Assembly: GCA_903935585.1 (NCBI GenBank)
Contig: CAIZSE010000100.1
Location: forward strand, 1-42,209
DNA from: an uncultured Burkholderiales bacterium
GTDB taxonomy: Bacteria; Pseudomonadota; Gammaproteobacteria; Burkholderiales; Burkholderiaceae_C
DNA: 42,209 nt
Direction: 5' to 3'
The translations under genes were made by a program, and so were the position numbers. Positions 28,189-37,317 of this stretch are shown here, one piece after another. The notes under the pieces were generated by a model, which did not search any database, was not told the origin of the DNA, and saw only the letters and a program-made list of their open reading frames with translations. Every line of letters begins with the position of its first letter. Positions within the stretch are counted from its first letter, which is position 1.

Positions 28189-29802
28189 TCAATGACGAAA
28201 GTGGCGCACGCCAGAAAAGACCATGGCCACGCCATGTTCGTTGGCGGCATCGATCACTTCCTGATCGCGCATGGAGCCACCCGGCTGGATGACGCAAGTG
28301 GCACCCGCATCGACCACCACATCCAGACCATCGCGGAAGGGGAAAAAGGCGTCGCTGGCGACCACGGTGTTTTGCAGGCTCAGCTTGGCCGCTTCGGCCT
28401 TGATGCTGGCGATGCGGGCGGAGTCGAGGCGGCTCATCTGGCCTGCGCCCACGCCCATGGTCATGCCGTTTTTGCAAAACACAATGGCGTTGGATTTGAC
28501 GAACTTGGCCACTTTCCAGGCGAACAGCAGGTCGTTCAGCTCTTCAGGCGTGGGTTGTTTGACGGTGACGATCTTCAGATCGGACAGGGCCAGCTCGTGG
28601 TTGTCGGCACTTTGCAGCAGCAGGCCGGAGCCGACGCGCTTGGTTTCGAGCGCGTTGCGCACCTGGCCGTAATGGGCAGGCAATGCGATTTTCATCAGGC
28701 GCACATTCACTTTGCTCTTGAACACTTCCAGCGCTTCGGCGCTGAAGTCGGGGGCCATCAGCACCTCGACGAATTGCTTGCTCACGGATTCGGCTGCGGC
28801 TTTGTCCACGGGGCGGTTGAAGGCGATGATGCCGCCGAAAGCGCTGGTGGGGTCGGTCTGAAAGGCTTTGCTGTAGGCCTCCAAAGCGGTGGTGCCCACG
28901 GCCACGCCGCAGGGGTTGGCGTGCTTGACGATCACACAAGCTGCGAACTGTGAGGGGTCGCCGTTGGCTCCCGTGTCGAAGCTCTTCACACATTCCCACG
29001 CCGCATCGGCGTCGGCAATGTTGTTGTAGCTCAGCTCTTTGCCTTGCAACTGCACGCCCGTGGCAAGCGAGCCTGTAGCGGGGGCCAGGTCGCGGTACCA
29101 GGCGGCTTGCTGGTGGCTGTTTTCGCCGTAGCGCAGGTCTTGCACTTTCACGTATTGCTCATTGAACTGACCACTGAATTGGGCACGCTCAGGCACATAG
29201 CTTTCGCTCAGCTTCTCGGCTTCAAAGTTCACGCTGGAGAGATAGTTGCTGATCGCACCGTCGTATTGGCTGATGCGGTTGAATGCGGCCACCGACAAGG
29301 CGAAACGCAGCTTGTCGCTCAACTTGCCACTGGCTTTCAGTTCGGCGATCACGGCAGGGTATTGGCTGGCGTCGGTGACGATGCCCACGTCTTGCCAGTT
29401 CTTGGCGGCAGAGCGCACCATGGCGGGACCGCCGATGTCGATGTTCTCGATCGCGTCGGCCAGCGTGCAGCCGGGTTTGGCCACGGTGGCTTCAAACGGG
29501 TACAAATTCACGATCAACAAATCGATGGTGTCGATGCCATGTGCCTGCAAAGCCGCCATGTGCTCGGGCGTATCGCGGCGCGCCAGCAGGCCACCGTGCA
29601 CTTTGGGGTGCAGGGTTTTGACACGGCCATCCAGCATTTCCGGGAATCCGGTGACTTCGGCCACTTCGGTCACGGGCAGGCCTTGCTCGGCCAAGAGCTT
29701 GGCCGTGCCGCCAGTCGAGATCAGGCCCACACCCAGGGCGTGCAGTTCTTTGGCAAGGTTGACGATGCCGGTTTTGTCAGAGACGGAGATGAGGGCGCGC
29801 AT
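28189..29802 (-). CDS. purH: Bifunctional AICAR transformylase / IMP cyclohydrolase
   Basis: 537 residues. The N-terminal IMP cyclohydrolase (MGS-like) domain begins [20 protein letters not shown] with STGGTAKLL; the transformylase domain contains [15 protein letters not shown] (key Lys-His) and ends [23 protein letters not shown]. It performs the last two steps to IMP. It follows fis on the minus strand by 104 bases, a common betaproteobacterial order. Confidence 0.97.
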   Translation of the reverse strand: MRALISVSDKTGIVNLAKELHALGVGLISTGGTAKLLAEQGLPVTEVAEVTGFPEMLDGRVKTLHPKVHGGLLARRDTPEHMAALQAHGIDTIDLLIVNLYPFEATVAKPGCTLADAIENIDIGGPAMVRSAAKNWQDVGIVTDASQYPAVIAELKASGKLSDKLRFALSVAAFNRISQYDGAISNYLSSVNFEAEKLSESYVPERAQFSGQFNEQYVKVQDLRYGENSHQQAAWYRDLAPATGSLATGVQLQGKELSYNNIADADAAWECVKSFDTGANGDPSQFAACVIVKHANPCGVAVGTTALEAYSKAFQTDPTSAFGGIIAFNRPVDKAAAESVSKQFVEVLMAPDFSAEALEVFKSKVNVRLMKIALPAHYGQVRNALETKRVGSGLLLQSADNHELALSDLKIVTVKQPTPEELNDLLFAWKVAKFVKSNAIVFCKNGMTMGVGAGQMSRLDSARIASIKAEAAKLSLQNTVVASDAFFPFRDGLDVVVDAGATCVIQPGGSMRDQEVIDAANEHGVAMVFSGVRHFRH

Positions 29803-29906
29803 AAAAAGCTTTCTTCAAAATTCAGAGATGTTCAAGGCGGGCCGGGGTACAAGGTTCGGCAGGTATTCATAAGGGCCAAGCCAGACAAGGGCCGACCGTT
29901 CCAATT

Positions 29907-30146
29907 TCATTTCAACAGCTCGTGTTCCAGCAACTTCTTGCGCAAGGTGTTGCGGTTCAACCCCAGCCATTCGGCGGCTCGGGATTGGTTTTGGCCCGAT
30001 TGGCTCATCACCACATCGAGCAGCGGTTTTTCGATCAGCTTGACCAGCATGTCGTACAAGCCCGTCGGATCGGTGCCATCGAGGTCGCGGAAATAAATTT
30101 CCAGGTTGTCGCGGATGCAGTTTTCAATGGATTGGGGTTCGTTCAT
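29907..30146 (-). CDS. fis: Fis-family DNA-binding protein
   Basis: 79 residues from MNEPQSIENCIRDNLEIYFRDLDG. The C-terminal helix-turn-helix NQSRAAEWLGLNRNTLRKKL is nearly that of Fis. Fis bends DNA and adjusts transcription with growth phase. The ATG at 30146 overlaps the dusB stop (ATGA); a start five codons earlier is rejected. dusB-fis is the classical pairing. Confidence 0.94.
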   Translation of the reverse strand: MNEPQSIENCIRDNLEIYFRDLDGTDPTGLYDMLVKLIEKPLLDVVMSQSGQNQSRAAEWLGLNRNTLRKKLLEHELLK

Positions 30147-31177
30147 GACGTGGTCTCGCAATCGGTAATGGCTTCAACGCGCAAGGGCAAGCGGTCCATC
30201 TGGCTGGCCAGGCCGTCCAGATAGGCGGCTACAGCGGCCAACTGATGCGCAGCAGTCTCCAGCGCATTCATGTGTTTTCGGAAGGCATCACCACCAGGCA
30301 GCGTGTGCACATACCAGCCGATGTGTTTGCGCGCAGAGCGCACGCCGGTGTATTCGCCATACAGGCTGTAGTGGTCTTGCAGGTGTTCCAGCAGGGCTCG
30401 GCGGACTTCAGCCACCAAGGGTGGGGCCAGGTGTTCGCCCGTGGCCAAAAAGTGGCCGATCTCGCGAAAGATCCAGGGGCTGCCCTGTGCGGCGCGGCCC
30501 ACCATCACGGCATCTGCCCCCGTGAACATCAACACGTCACGGGCTTTTTCGGGGGAATCGATGTCGCCATTGGCCACCACCGGGATGCTCAGAGCGGCTT
30601 TGACTGCGGCGACAGTGTCGTATTCGGCCTGGCCTTTGTAGCCCTGCTCGCGGGTGCGGCCATGCACCGTGACCATCTGAATCCCTGCAGATTCTGCGGC
30701 GCGGGCCAGGTTCAAGGCGTTTTTTTCAGTCTCGCACCAGCCGGTGCGCATTTTCAGGGTGACGGGCACACCATGCGGCAAGGCGGCATCGACCACCGCC
30801 TGAATGATTTGCAGTGCCAGGGGTTCGTCTTGCATCAGGGCCGATCCAGCCCATTTGTTGCAGACCTTCTTGGCCGGGCAACCCATGTTGATGTCAATGA
30901 TCTGCGCTCCACGGTCAATGTTGTACCGCGCGGCATCGGCCATCATCTGCGCCTCTGTGCCCGCGATTTGCACCGCGATCGGCCCTGGCTCGCCGTCGTG
31001 GTTGGCGCGGCGCGATGTTTTGAGTGAATCCCACAGGTCAGGGCGCGAAGTCACCATCTCGCTCACGGCATAGCCTGCCCCGAACTGTCTGCACAGTTGG
31101 CGGAAAGGCCTGTCTGTCACCCCCGCCATGGGGGCAACAAACAAGTTGTTGGGCAAAAGGTAAGGGCCAATCTGCAT
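30143..31177 (-). CDS. dusB: tRNA-dihydrouridine synthase B
   Basis: 344 residues. FMN-binding TIM barrel with APMAGVTDRPFR near residue 15, the catalytic Cys100 in MGCPAKKVCNKWAGSAL, and VHGRTREQGYKG and GNGDI-like NGDIDSPEKA later. It reduces a uridine in the D-loop of tRNAs. First gene of dusB-fis-purH-helicase. Confidence 0.95.
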   Translation of the reverse strand: MQIGPYLLPNNLFVAPMAGVTDRPFRQLCRQFGAGYAVSEMVTSRPDLWDSLKTSRRANHDGEPGPIAVQIAGTEAQMMADAARYNIDRGAQIIDINMGCPAKKVCNKWAGSALMQDEPLALQIIQAVVDAALPHGVPVTLKMRTGWCETEKNALNLARAAESAGIQMVTVHGRTREQGYKGQAEYDTVAAVKAALSIPVVANGDIDSPEKARDVLMFTGADAVMVGRAAQGSPWIFREIGHFLATGEHLAPPLVAEVRRALLEHLQDHYSLYGEYTGVRSARKHIGWYVHTLPGGDAFRKHMNALETAAHQLAAVAAYLDGLASQMDRLPLRVEAITDCETTS

Positions 31178-31224
31178 GACTGGAGGCGGGTGCTGAAAAG
31201 TGGAATGCTTAAAAAGGAGGCACG

Positions 31225-31230
31225 ATTGTA
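31225..31230 (-). promoter_or_regulatory. Candidate dusB -10 box
   Basis: TACAAT on the minus strand, 47 bases upstream of dusB. A TTGCT/AGCAA inverted repeat (31232-31236 and 31246-31250) lies just upstream. No clear -35. Confidence 0.4.
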
Positions 31231-31320
31231 GTTGCTTAATATTTCAGCAAATGAAAGCTGCATGTGCTAAGCGCTGATGCACCGCAAACATCCTTTTCCG
31301 TACGGACTTGAACGCCCCGC

Positions 31321-31326
31321 TACACT
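31321..31326 (+). promoter_or_regulatory. yqaA -10 box, leaderless layout
   Basis: TACACT followed by exactly six bases and then the yqaA ATG, so the predicted +1 is the A of the start codon. No Shine-Dalgarno sequence precedes the ATG. No clear -35. Confidence 0.45.
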
Positions 31327-31332
31327 GCCCGA

Positions 31333-31806
31333 ATGGAAATTTGGCTCAATCAATTACTGCAATGGCTGGCCTTGCCACAGCACGGCCTGAGCACCGTGTT
31401 TGTGGTGTCTTTCATTTCAGCCACCTTGCTGCCCATGGGCTCCGAGCCGGCAGTCTTTGGTCTGGTCAAAATCAACCCGGAGCTGTTTTGGTCAGCCATT
31501 GGGGTGGCCACCGTGGGCAACACCCTGGGGGGCATGCTCAGTTGGTGGATGGGCTGGGGCACGCACAAGGCGGTCGACCGCTGGCGGCAATCCAGCACGG
31601 ACAGACGGGCCTTGAAATGGCTCGAAAAACTCGGCCCCAAAGCCTGCCTCTTGTCTTGGCTGCCGGTCGTGGGTGACCCGATCTGCGCTGTGGCAGGCTG
31701 GCTCAAAATGCCGTTTTGGCCTTGTACGCTGTACATGGCCGTTGGCAAATTCGGCCGATACCTGGTCATGACCGCCGCCCTGCTTTGGCTCTTTCCTTCC
31801 AGCTGA
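31333..31806 (+). CDS. yqaA: YqaA family inner-membrane protein
   Basis: 157 residues, small membrane protein with about four hydrophobic segments and the family blocks FVVSFISATLLPMGSEPAVFGL, ATVGNTLGGMLSWWMGWG and LLSWLPVVGDPICAVAGWL. YqaA proteins are short DedA-related (SNARE-associated) membrane proteins of uncertain function. The ATG has no Shine-Dalgarno sequence and may start a leaderless transcript. It converges on ychF with a shared terminator. Confidence 0.88.
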   Translation: MEIWLNQLLQWLALPQHGLSTVFVVSFISATLLPMGSEPAVFGLVKINPELFWSAIGVATVGNTLGGMLSWWMGWGTHKAVDRWRQSSTDRRALKWLEKLGPKACLLSWLPVVGDPICAVAGWLKMPFWPCTLYMAVGKFGRYLVMTAALLWLFPSS

Positions 31807-31840
31807 CCCAGGCCCACCACGCAGGCACAGGGGGCCCACA

Positions 31841-31870
31841 AAAAAACCGCTCACAAGGAGCGGTTTTTTT
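31841..31870. terminator. Bidirectional terminator between yqaA and ychF
   Basis: AAAAAACCGCTC-ACAAG-GAGCGGTTTTTTT: a perfect stem with A and T runs on both sides, so it works in either direction. Confidence 0.9.
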
Positions 31871-31887
31871 CTTGCTGCCCGTGTGGA

Positions 31888-32979
31888 TCAGGAGCTGAAC
31901 AGGAAGTTCATCACGTCGCCGTCTTTGACGACGTATTCCTTGCCTTCGGCCCGCATCTTGCCCGCGTCTTTGGCGCCCTGCTCGCCCTTGAAGGCAATAA
32001 AGTCATCAAACGCAATGGTCTGGGCGCGGATATAGCCTTTTTCAAAGTCGGTGTGGATCACGCCAGCCGCTTGCGGTCCCGTGTCGCCCACATGGATGGT
32101 CCAGGCCCGGACTTCTTTGACGCCGGCGGTGAAGTAAGTTTGCAAGCCCAGCAACTTGTAGGCCGAGCGGATGAGACGGTTCAGGCCGGGCTCTTCCTGG
32201 CCGAGTTCTTCCAGAAACATCTGGCGGTCTTCGTCACTCATCTCACTCATTTCGGCTTCGAGTTTGGCGCAAATGGCCACCACGGGGGCGTTTTGAGCGC
32301 TTGCGTAGGCCATCAGGCGGTCCAAAAGGGGGTTGTTTTCAAACCCGTCTTCCGCCACGTTGGCCACAAACATGGCGGGCTTGGCGGTGATGAGGAAAAA
32401 CTGCTTGAGCAAGGGCAATTCTTCCTTGCTGAAATCGATGGTGCGCACGGGCTTGGTGTCGTTGAGCGCGGCCTGGCACTTCTCCAATATCGCCACCAGC
32501 TTGATCGACTCTTTGTCCCCCGAGCGAGCGGTCTTGGTGACCCGATGCAGGGCTTTTTCGACAGCTGACAAGTCGGCCAAGCACAGCTCGGTCTGGATGA
32601 CCTCGATGTCCGAAATCGGATCGACCTTGCCCGCGACGTGGATCACGTTGTCGTCTTCAAAGCAGCGCACCACGTTGATGGTGGCGTCGGTTTCGCGGAT
32701 GTGGGCCAAAAACTTGTTGCCCAGGCCTTCGCCTGTGCTGGCACCCGCCACCAGACCAGCGATGTCGACAAACTCCACGATCGCGGGCACCACGCGTTCG
32801 GGCGTGATGATGTCAGCCAACTGTTTCAAGCGCGAATCTGGCACTTCGACCACGCCCACATTGGGCTCGATGGTGCAAAAGGGGTAGTTCTCGGCCGCGA
32901 TACCGGCTTTGGTCAGTGCGTTGAAAAGGGTGGATTTGCCAACGTTGGGCAAACCCACGATGCCGCATTTGAGGCTCAT
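31888..32979 (-). CDS. ychF: Redox-regulated ATPase YchF
   Basis: 363 residues. N-terminal [42 protein letters not shown] is the YchF/OLA1 signature; the TGS domain fills the last 85 or so residues ([16 protein letters not shown] to [10 protein letters not shown]). YchF prefers ATP over GTP and interacts with the ribosome. Single gene with its own region divergent from the UbiH-like gene. Confidence 0.96.
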   Translation of the reverse strand: MSLKCGIVGLPNVGKSTLFNALTKAGIAAENYPFCTIEPNVGVVEVPDSRLKQLADIITPERVVPAIVEFVDIAGLVAGASTGEGLGNKFLAHIRETDATINVVRCFEDDNVIHVAGKVDPISDIEVIQTELCLADLSAVEKALHRVTKTARSGDKESIKLVAILEKCQAALNDTKPVRTIDFSKEELPLLKQFFLITAKPAMFVANVAEDGFENNPLLDRLMAYASAQNAPVVAICAKLEAEMSEMSDEDRQMFLEELGQEEPGLNRLIRSAYKLLGLQTYFTAGVKEVRAWTIHVGDTGPQAAGVIHTDFEKGYIRAQTIAFDDFIAFKGEQGAKDAGKMRAEGKEYVVKDGDVMNFLFSS

Positions 32980-33124
32980 GGAAGGCTTTCGGTGATTCGG
33001 GAAACAACCGATGATTTTAACGGGTCAGCCTGCGACAGCACAGCCACACCCGGGCGCGACGAAGGACAGCCAAACCATCCGGCACGGCAAAGTCCTGTGC
33101 AACCGGGCGAAACGCGCCGCATCC

Positions 33125-33130
33125 TACAAT
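33125..33130 (+). promoter_or_regulatory. UbiH-like gene -10 box, leaderless layout
   Basis: TACAAT, then six bases (GCGGGC), then the ATG at 33137; the predicted +1 is again the start codon itself. No Shine-Dalgarno sequence. The region 32980-33136 holds nothing else recognised. Confidence 0.45.
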
Positions 33131-33136
33131 GCGGGC

Positions 33137-34318
33137 ATGGCTTTACCCCCTGATATTTGCATACGTGGCGCCGGCATTGTGGGCCGCAGCTTGGCCCTTT
33201 TGCTGGCCCGAGAGCGGCTGAACGTCGCTCTGGTCGACCCACCCATCCCAACGAAGGCCCCTGATGTGCGGGCCTATTCCCTGAACGCTGCGGCCAAGGC
33301 CTTGCTGCAAGACCTGCGCTGCTGGCCCGACAGCCCGGCGGTGACGCCCGTGCACCAGATGCAGGTTTGGGGAGACCACGGCGGCCACCTGAATTTTGGG
33401 GCGCTGGAAAACGGTGTGGGAGAACTCAACTGGATGGTGGACGTTCCTGTGCTGGAAGAGCGCCTGGCCGAGGCTGTCAAGTTTCAACCCCATATTGAAG
33501 TGGTGCAAGCCCCCTTGGCAGCGCCGCTCACTGTGGTGTGCGAAGGCCGCGCCAGCCAGACGCGCGCCGAGCTGGGTGTGGGCTTTGACATCAACCACTA
33601 CGACCAGCACGCTGTAGCAACCCGTTTGAATTGTGATCGCCCCCACGGGGGCATCGCGCGCCAATGGTTTGGCTGGAGCCAGGTGCCTGGCCTGTCGCAG
33701 CCGCAAGCAGAAATTTTGGCTTTGCTGCCTTTGGGGGGTGAAGGTGGGCGCGAGGTGGCGCTGGTCTGGTCGGTGCACCCGCGCCGGGCAGAAGAATTGA
33801 TGGGGCTGCCCGCCGAGGCCTTTGCCGCGCAACTGGAACAGGCCTGTACTCAAGCTCTGGGCACCATGCGCCTGTCCTCAGAGCGCGCCTTGTGGCCGTT
33901 GCAGCTGGCCCGTGCCGAACGCTGGATTGGCGCCATGCCTGGTGCCCCAAAGCAATCTTTTGCGCTGGCTGGTGACGCCGCCCACGCCATGCACCCCTTG
34001 GCAGGCCAGGGCCTGAACGTGGGCCTCGCGGATGTGGCCGAGCTGGTGCGAGTGATCCGTGCCAAGGAATTCTGGCGCCCATTGAACGACATGAAACTGC
34101 TGCGCCGCTACGAGCGTGCTCGCCAGGCTGAGGTGCAAGCCATGGGCCTGGTGACCGATGGCTTGCAGCGCCTGTTTGCACAACCCGGTCCGATCTGGCA
34201 AAACCTGCGCAACTGGGGCATGCGCGGCTTTGACCGCAGCGGCCCGCTGAAAAACTGGATGACACAACAGGCCATGGGCCAAAGTGCCGATGCAAACCGT
34301 GCCAAAGCCCGGGACTGA
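33137..34318 (+). CDS. UbiH/UbiF-family FAD monooxygenase
   Basis: 393 residues from MALPPDICIRGAGIVGRSLALLLARERLNVALVDPP, with the FAD GxGxxG site at the start and the second FAD motif AGDAAHAMHPLAGQGLNVGLAD near residue 275. Family members hydroxylate the ubiquinone ring; this one cannot be matched to a single ring position. An upstream in-frame ATG at 33011 would add 42 unmatched residues crossing the promoter. dsbC follows 38 bases on. Confidence 0.88.
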   Translation: MALPPDICIRGAGIVGRSLALLLARERLNVALVDPPIPTKAPDVRAYSLNAAAKALLQDLRCWPDSPAVTPVHQMQVWGDHGGHLNFGALENGVGELNWMVDVPVLEERLAEAVKFQPHIEVVQAPLAAPLTVVCEGRASQTRAELGVGFDINHYDQHAVATRLNCDRPHGGIARQWFGWSQVPGLSQPQAEILALLPLGGEGGREVALVWSVHPRRAEELMGLPAEAFAAQLEQACTQALGTMRLSSERALWPLQLARAERWIGAMPGAPKQSFALAGDAAHAMHPLAGQGLNVGLADVAELVRVIRAKEFWRPLNDMKLLRRYERARQAEVQAMGLVTDGLQRLFAQPGPIWQNLRNWGMRGFDRSGPLKNWMTQQAMGQSADANRAKARD

Positions 34319-34356
34319 TCCTTCCCACCCCATTTTTTAAACCGAAAGCGTACTCG

Positions 34357-35073
34357 ATGAAGTTTCCTCTCTCCAAACTGGTTTTTTTTGTGGCCACCTC
34401 CGTCTTGTATGTTGGCGCTGTGATGGCCCAGGAAGCCACCATCCGCAAAAATCTGAGTGAACGACTGAGCAATTTGCCCAAGATCGATGAAGTCAGCAAA
34501 ACCCCCATGAACGGTTTGTACGAAGTCCGCATGGGCAACGAGGTGATGTACAGCGATGCCGAGGGCAACTTTTTGATCCAGGGCGCGCTGATCGATGTCA
34601 AGCAAAAGCGCAACCTGACCGAAGAGCGCATGGAAAAACTCTCGGCCATCCCATTTGACCAATTGCCCCTGAAAACCGCCTTCACCCAAGTGCGAGGCAA
34701 CGGCAAGCGCAAGCTGGCCGTGTTTGCCGATCCCAATTGCGGCTACTGCAAGCGTTTTGAAAAAGACCTGCAAAAGCTGGACAACGTGACCATTTATCAC
34801 TTCCTGTACCCCATCCTGGGCGATGACTCCAAAGTCAAATCCAAAAACATCTGGTGTGCCAAAGACAAGGCCAAGGCCTGGAACGACTGGATGATCAACG
34901 GCACCCCACCTGCCACCGCCAATTGCGATGCATCGGCTGTCGACACCATTGTGGAATTTGGCAAGAAACAACGCATCACCGGAACGCCCATGCTCTTGTT
35001 CACCGATGGCACGCGTGTGCCTGGTGCAGTGCCGATCGCGCAAGTCGAAAAAATGCTGGCTGACATCAAATGA
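34357..35073 (+). CDS. dsbC: Thiol:disulfide interchange protein DsbC
   Basis: 238 residues. Signal peptide MKFPLSKLVFFVATSVLYVGAVMAQ; an N-terminal dimerisation domain to about residue 85; then the thioredoxin fold with ADPNCGYCKRFEKDL (Cys128-Cys131) and the cis-Pro segment ITGTPMLLFTDG. A second Cys pair is in IWCAKDK and NCDAS. It corrects wrong disulfides in the periplasm. It overlaps the next gene by four bases. Confidence 0.94.
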   Translation: MKFPLSKLVFFVATSVLYVGAVMAQEATIRKNLSERLSNLPKIDEVSKTPMNGLYEVRMGNEVMYSDAEGNFLIQGALIDVKQKRNLTEERMEKLSAIPFDQLPLKTAFTQVRGNGKRKLAVFADPNCGYCKRFEKDLQKLDNVTIYHFLYPILGDDSKVKSKNIWCAKDKAKAWNDWMINGTPPATANCDASAVDTIVEFGKKQRITGTPMLLFTDGTRVPGAVPIAQVEKMLADIK

Positions 35074-35525
35074 TCACACCCCAGACCGAAGACCCGACCT
35101 GGCGATTGATTCGCCGACTGGGCCATGCCGGGTTGGTCCCGTTTGTATTTTTGGCCCTGTGCCTGTGGCTGGTGGGCCCGGACCTGCACCCCTATGTGGC
35201 ACTGTCCATGCAAGGCTATGGCGCCGTCATCGTGTCTTTTCTGGGTGGCATCCATTGGGGCGTGGGTTTTCGCAATGCTCTGATCGCACCCAACGCCCCC
35301 TCGATCCATTTCACCTGGGGGGTTGTCCCCTCGCTGCTGGCCTGGGTGGGCGTGATGATGCCTGCGTTTGCCGGTTTGCCCTTGCTGGGGTTTGTGTTGA
35401 TTGGTTGCTACGTGATGGACCGCCGAACCTGGCCTGCTGCGGGCCTGGCGCCCTGGCTGCCCATGCGCTTGCAACTGACCCTGGTGGCGTCGATGAGTTG
35501 CTTTCTGGCCGCTGGCGCCACCTGA
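35070..35525 (+). CDS. DUF3429 family membrane protein
   Basis: 151 residues with about five hydrophobic segments and the family blocks GYGAVIVSFLGGIHWGVGF and WGVVPSLLAWV. Function unknown. The ATGA overlap with dsbC shows that the two genes are co-translated. It could relate to envelope or redox upkeep (weak inference from context). Confidence 0.85.
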   Translation: MITPQTEDPTWRLIRRLGHAGLVPFVFLALCLWLVGPDLHPYVALSMQGYGAVIVSFLGGIHWGVGFRNALIAPNAPSIHFTWGVVPSLLAWVGVMMPAFAGLPLLGFVLIGCYVMDRRTWPAAGLAPWLPMRLQLTLVASMSCFLAAGAT

Positions 35526-35555
35526 CCGAATCCCTCCAAATCAAAACCACGGCGC

Positions 35556-37316
35556 ATGACCCCCATCCATTACACCGTTGAAGCCGCTGACCTGCATGCG
35601 CACCTGTTTCGGGTCACCCTCACGGTTGCCGAACCACTGCCCCTCCAAACCGTGTCTTTGCCGGTGTGGATTCCAGGCAGCTATCTGGTGCGCGAGTTTT
35701 CCAAAAACCTGCAACAGCTGCAAGCCAAACAGGGACGTCGCAGCGCGAGCATCATCCAACGAGACAAATGCACCTGGGACATCGCTTGCAAAGAAGGCCA
35801 GCCTCTGGTGCTGAGCTACGAGGTCTATGCGTTTGACAACTCGGTGCGCACCGCCTGGCTGGACAGCCAGCGGGGGTTTTTCAATGGCACCAGCCTTTGC
35901 CTGCGCGTGCACGGCCAAGAAGAACAAGCGCACCGGTTGCAACTGCAGACTGTCAAAAACCAAGCTGATTGGCAGGCGGGCACAGGCCTTGCCCCCGTCA
36001 AGACCGACAAGCGCGGTTTTGGTCTGTACCAGGCCGACAACTACGATGAACTGGCGGACTGCCCGGTGGAGATGGGCGCATTCTGGCGCGGCAGCTTCAC
36101 CGCCTGCGGCATTCCGCACCACTTTGTGGTGAGCGGTGCCCTGCCCTCATTCGACGGCGCACGACTGCTGGCCGACACGCAAAAAATCTGTGAAGCCGCC
36201 ATCCTTTTCTGGCACGGCCAGGGCAAGCAGGCGGGCAACAAAGCGCCTCATAAAAATTATCTGTTCATGCTGAACGCTGTGCACGATGGCTATGGCGGAC
36301 TGGAGCACCGCAACAGCACGGCCCTGATCTGCAACCGTGTCGACCTGCCGCGCCAGACCAGCCCGCGCACGAACGATGGTTACACCACACTGCTGGGCCT
36401 GATCAGCCATGAGTACTTTCACACCTGGAACGTCAAGCAACTGCGCCCCGACGCATTTGCCCGCTACAACTACACGCAAGAGAACTACACCACACTGCTT
36501 TGGTTCTTTGAAGGCTTCACCAGCTATTTCGACGACATCCTGCTGCGCCATGCCGGGCTGATCGACAACGCCACCTACATCAAGCTGCTGGGCAAAACCA
36601 TCACCCAGGTGCAACAAACTCCCGGTCGCCATGTGCAGACTGTGGCGCAGGCCAGTTTTGACGCCTGGGTGAAGTACTACCGCCAGGACGAAAACACGCC
36701 CAATGCCACGGTGAGTTATTACACCAAGGGCGCCCTGGTCGCCTTGTGCCTGGACCTGTCCTTGCGCCAAGAAGGCCACACGCTGCAAGCCGTGATGCGT
36801 GGCCTCTGGAAGCGTTGCAAAGCGGGACCGATGCGCGAGCAAGACCTGCTGGCCGAATTGCAAACCGTGTCGGGTCGCAGCTGGCAAAAAGAAATCCAGG
36901 CCTGGGTGCACAGCACCGAAGACCTGCCGCTGCGCGACTTGCTGACGAGCCAAGGGATTGAAGTCCACGCTGAAATCGCCAGCATGGCGCAACGCCTGGG
37001 TCTGCGCGTCAGCGAGACAGGTGGCAGTGTGCACATCAAGGCCGTCTTGCGCAGCAGCGCCGCCGAGGCAGCGGGCCTGGCCGCAGGCGATGAATGGCTG
37101 GGCATGGAAGTGGGCGCCAAAGCGCAAGGCGGCAGCTGGCGCCTTGGCAAGCTCGACGAGTTGCCCGCCCTGATGGGACGCGAACACAAAGGGGTGGCGC
37201 TGGTGTCACGCGACAAACGCATGCTGCGCTTGCCACTGACCATTCCAGCGCAAGCCAGCCACTGGCGTTTGGCTGTACCCACCGACCGCAAAGCAGGCCA
37301 ATGGCCTGCTGTTTGA
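35556..37316 (+). CDS. M61 family metallopeptidase with PDZ domain
   Basis: 586 residues. The glycyl aminopeptidase-like domain carries the zinc site HEYFH at residues 285-289 and the third ligand Glu319 in WFFEGFTSYFDD; TKGALVALCLDL and the arrangement VKQLRPDAFARYNY fit M61. A PDZ domain spans roughly 470-560 (VHIKAVLRSSAAEAAGLAAGDEW). There is no obvious signal peptide, so it is probably cytoplasmic, as for many bacterial members. Its stop is one base from the convergent paaK stop. Confidence 0.92.
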   Translation: MTPIHYTVEAADLHAHLFRVTLTVAEPLPLQTVSLPVWIPGSYLVREFSKNLQQLQAKQGRRSASIIQRDKCTWDIACKEGQPLVLSYEVYAFDNSVRTAWLDSQRGFFNGTSLCLRVHGQEEQAHRLQLQTVKNQADWQAGTGLAPVKTDKRGFGLYQADNYDELADCPVEMGAFWRGSFTACGIPHHFVVSGALPSFDGARLLADTQKICEAAILFWHGQGKQAGNKAPHKNYLFMLNAVHDGYGGLEHRNSTALICNRVDLPRQTSPRTNDGYTTLLGLISHEYFHTWNVKQLRPDAFARYNYTQENYTTLLWFFEGFTSYFDDILLRHAGLIDNATYIKLLGKTITQVQQTPGRHVQTVAQASFDAWVKYYRQDENTPNATVSYYTKGALVALCLDLSLRQEGHTLQAVMRGLWKRCKAGPMREQDLLAELQTVSGRSWQKEIQAWVHSTEDLPLRDLLTSQGIEVHAEIASMAQRLGLRVSETGGSVHIKAVLRSSAAEAAGLAAGDEWLGMEVGAKAQGGSWRLGKLDELPALMGREHKGVALVSRDKRMLRLPLTIPAQASHWRLAVPTDRKAGQWPAV

Positions 37317-37317
37317 T

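Noticed and set aside
29044..30096. 350-codon open frame opposite purH
   Set aside because: Antisense shadow, spans unrelated regions of purH and fis.
33011..33136. Longer N-terminus for the UbiH-like protein
   Set aside because: Sequence does not match the family and crosses a good -10 box.
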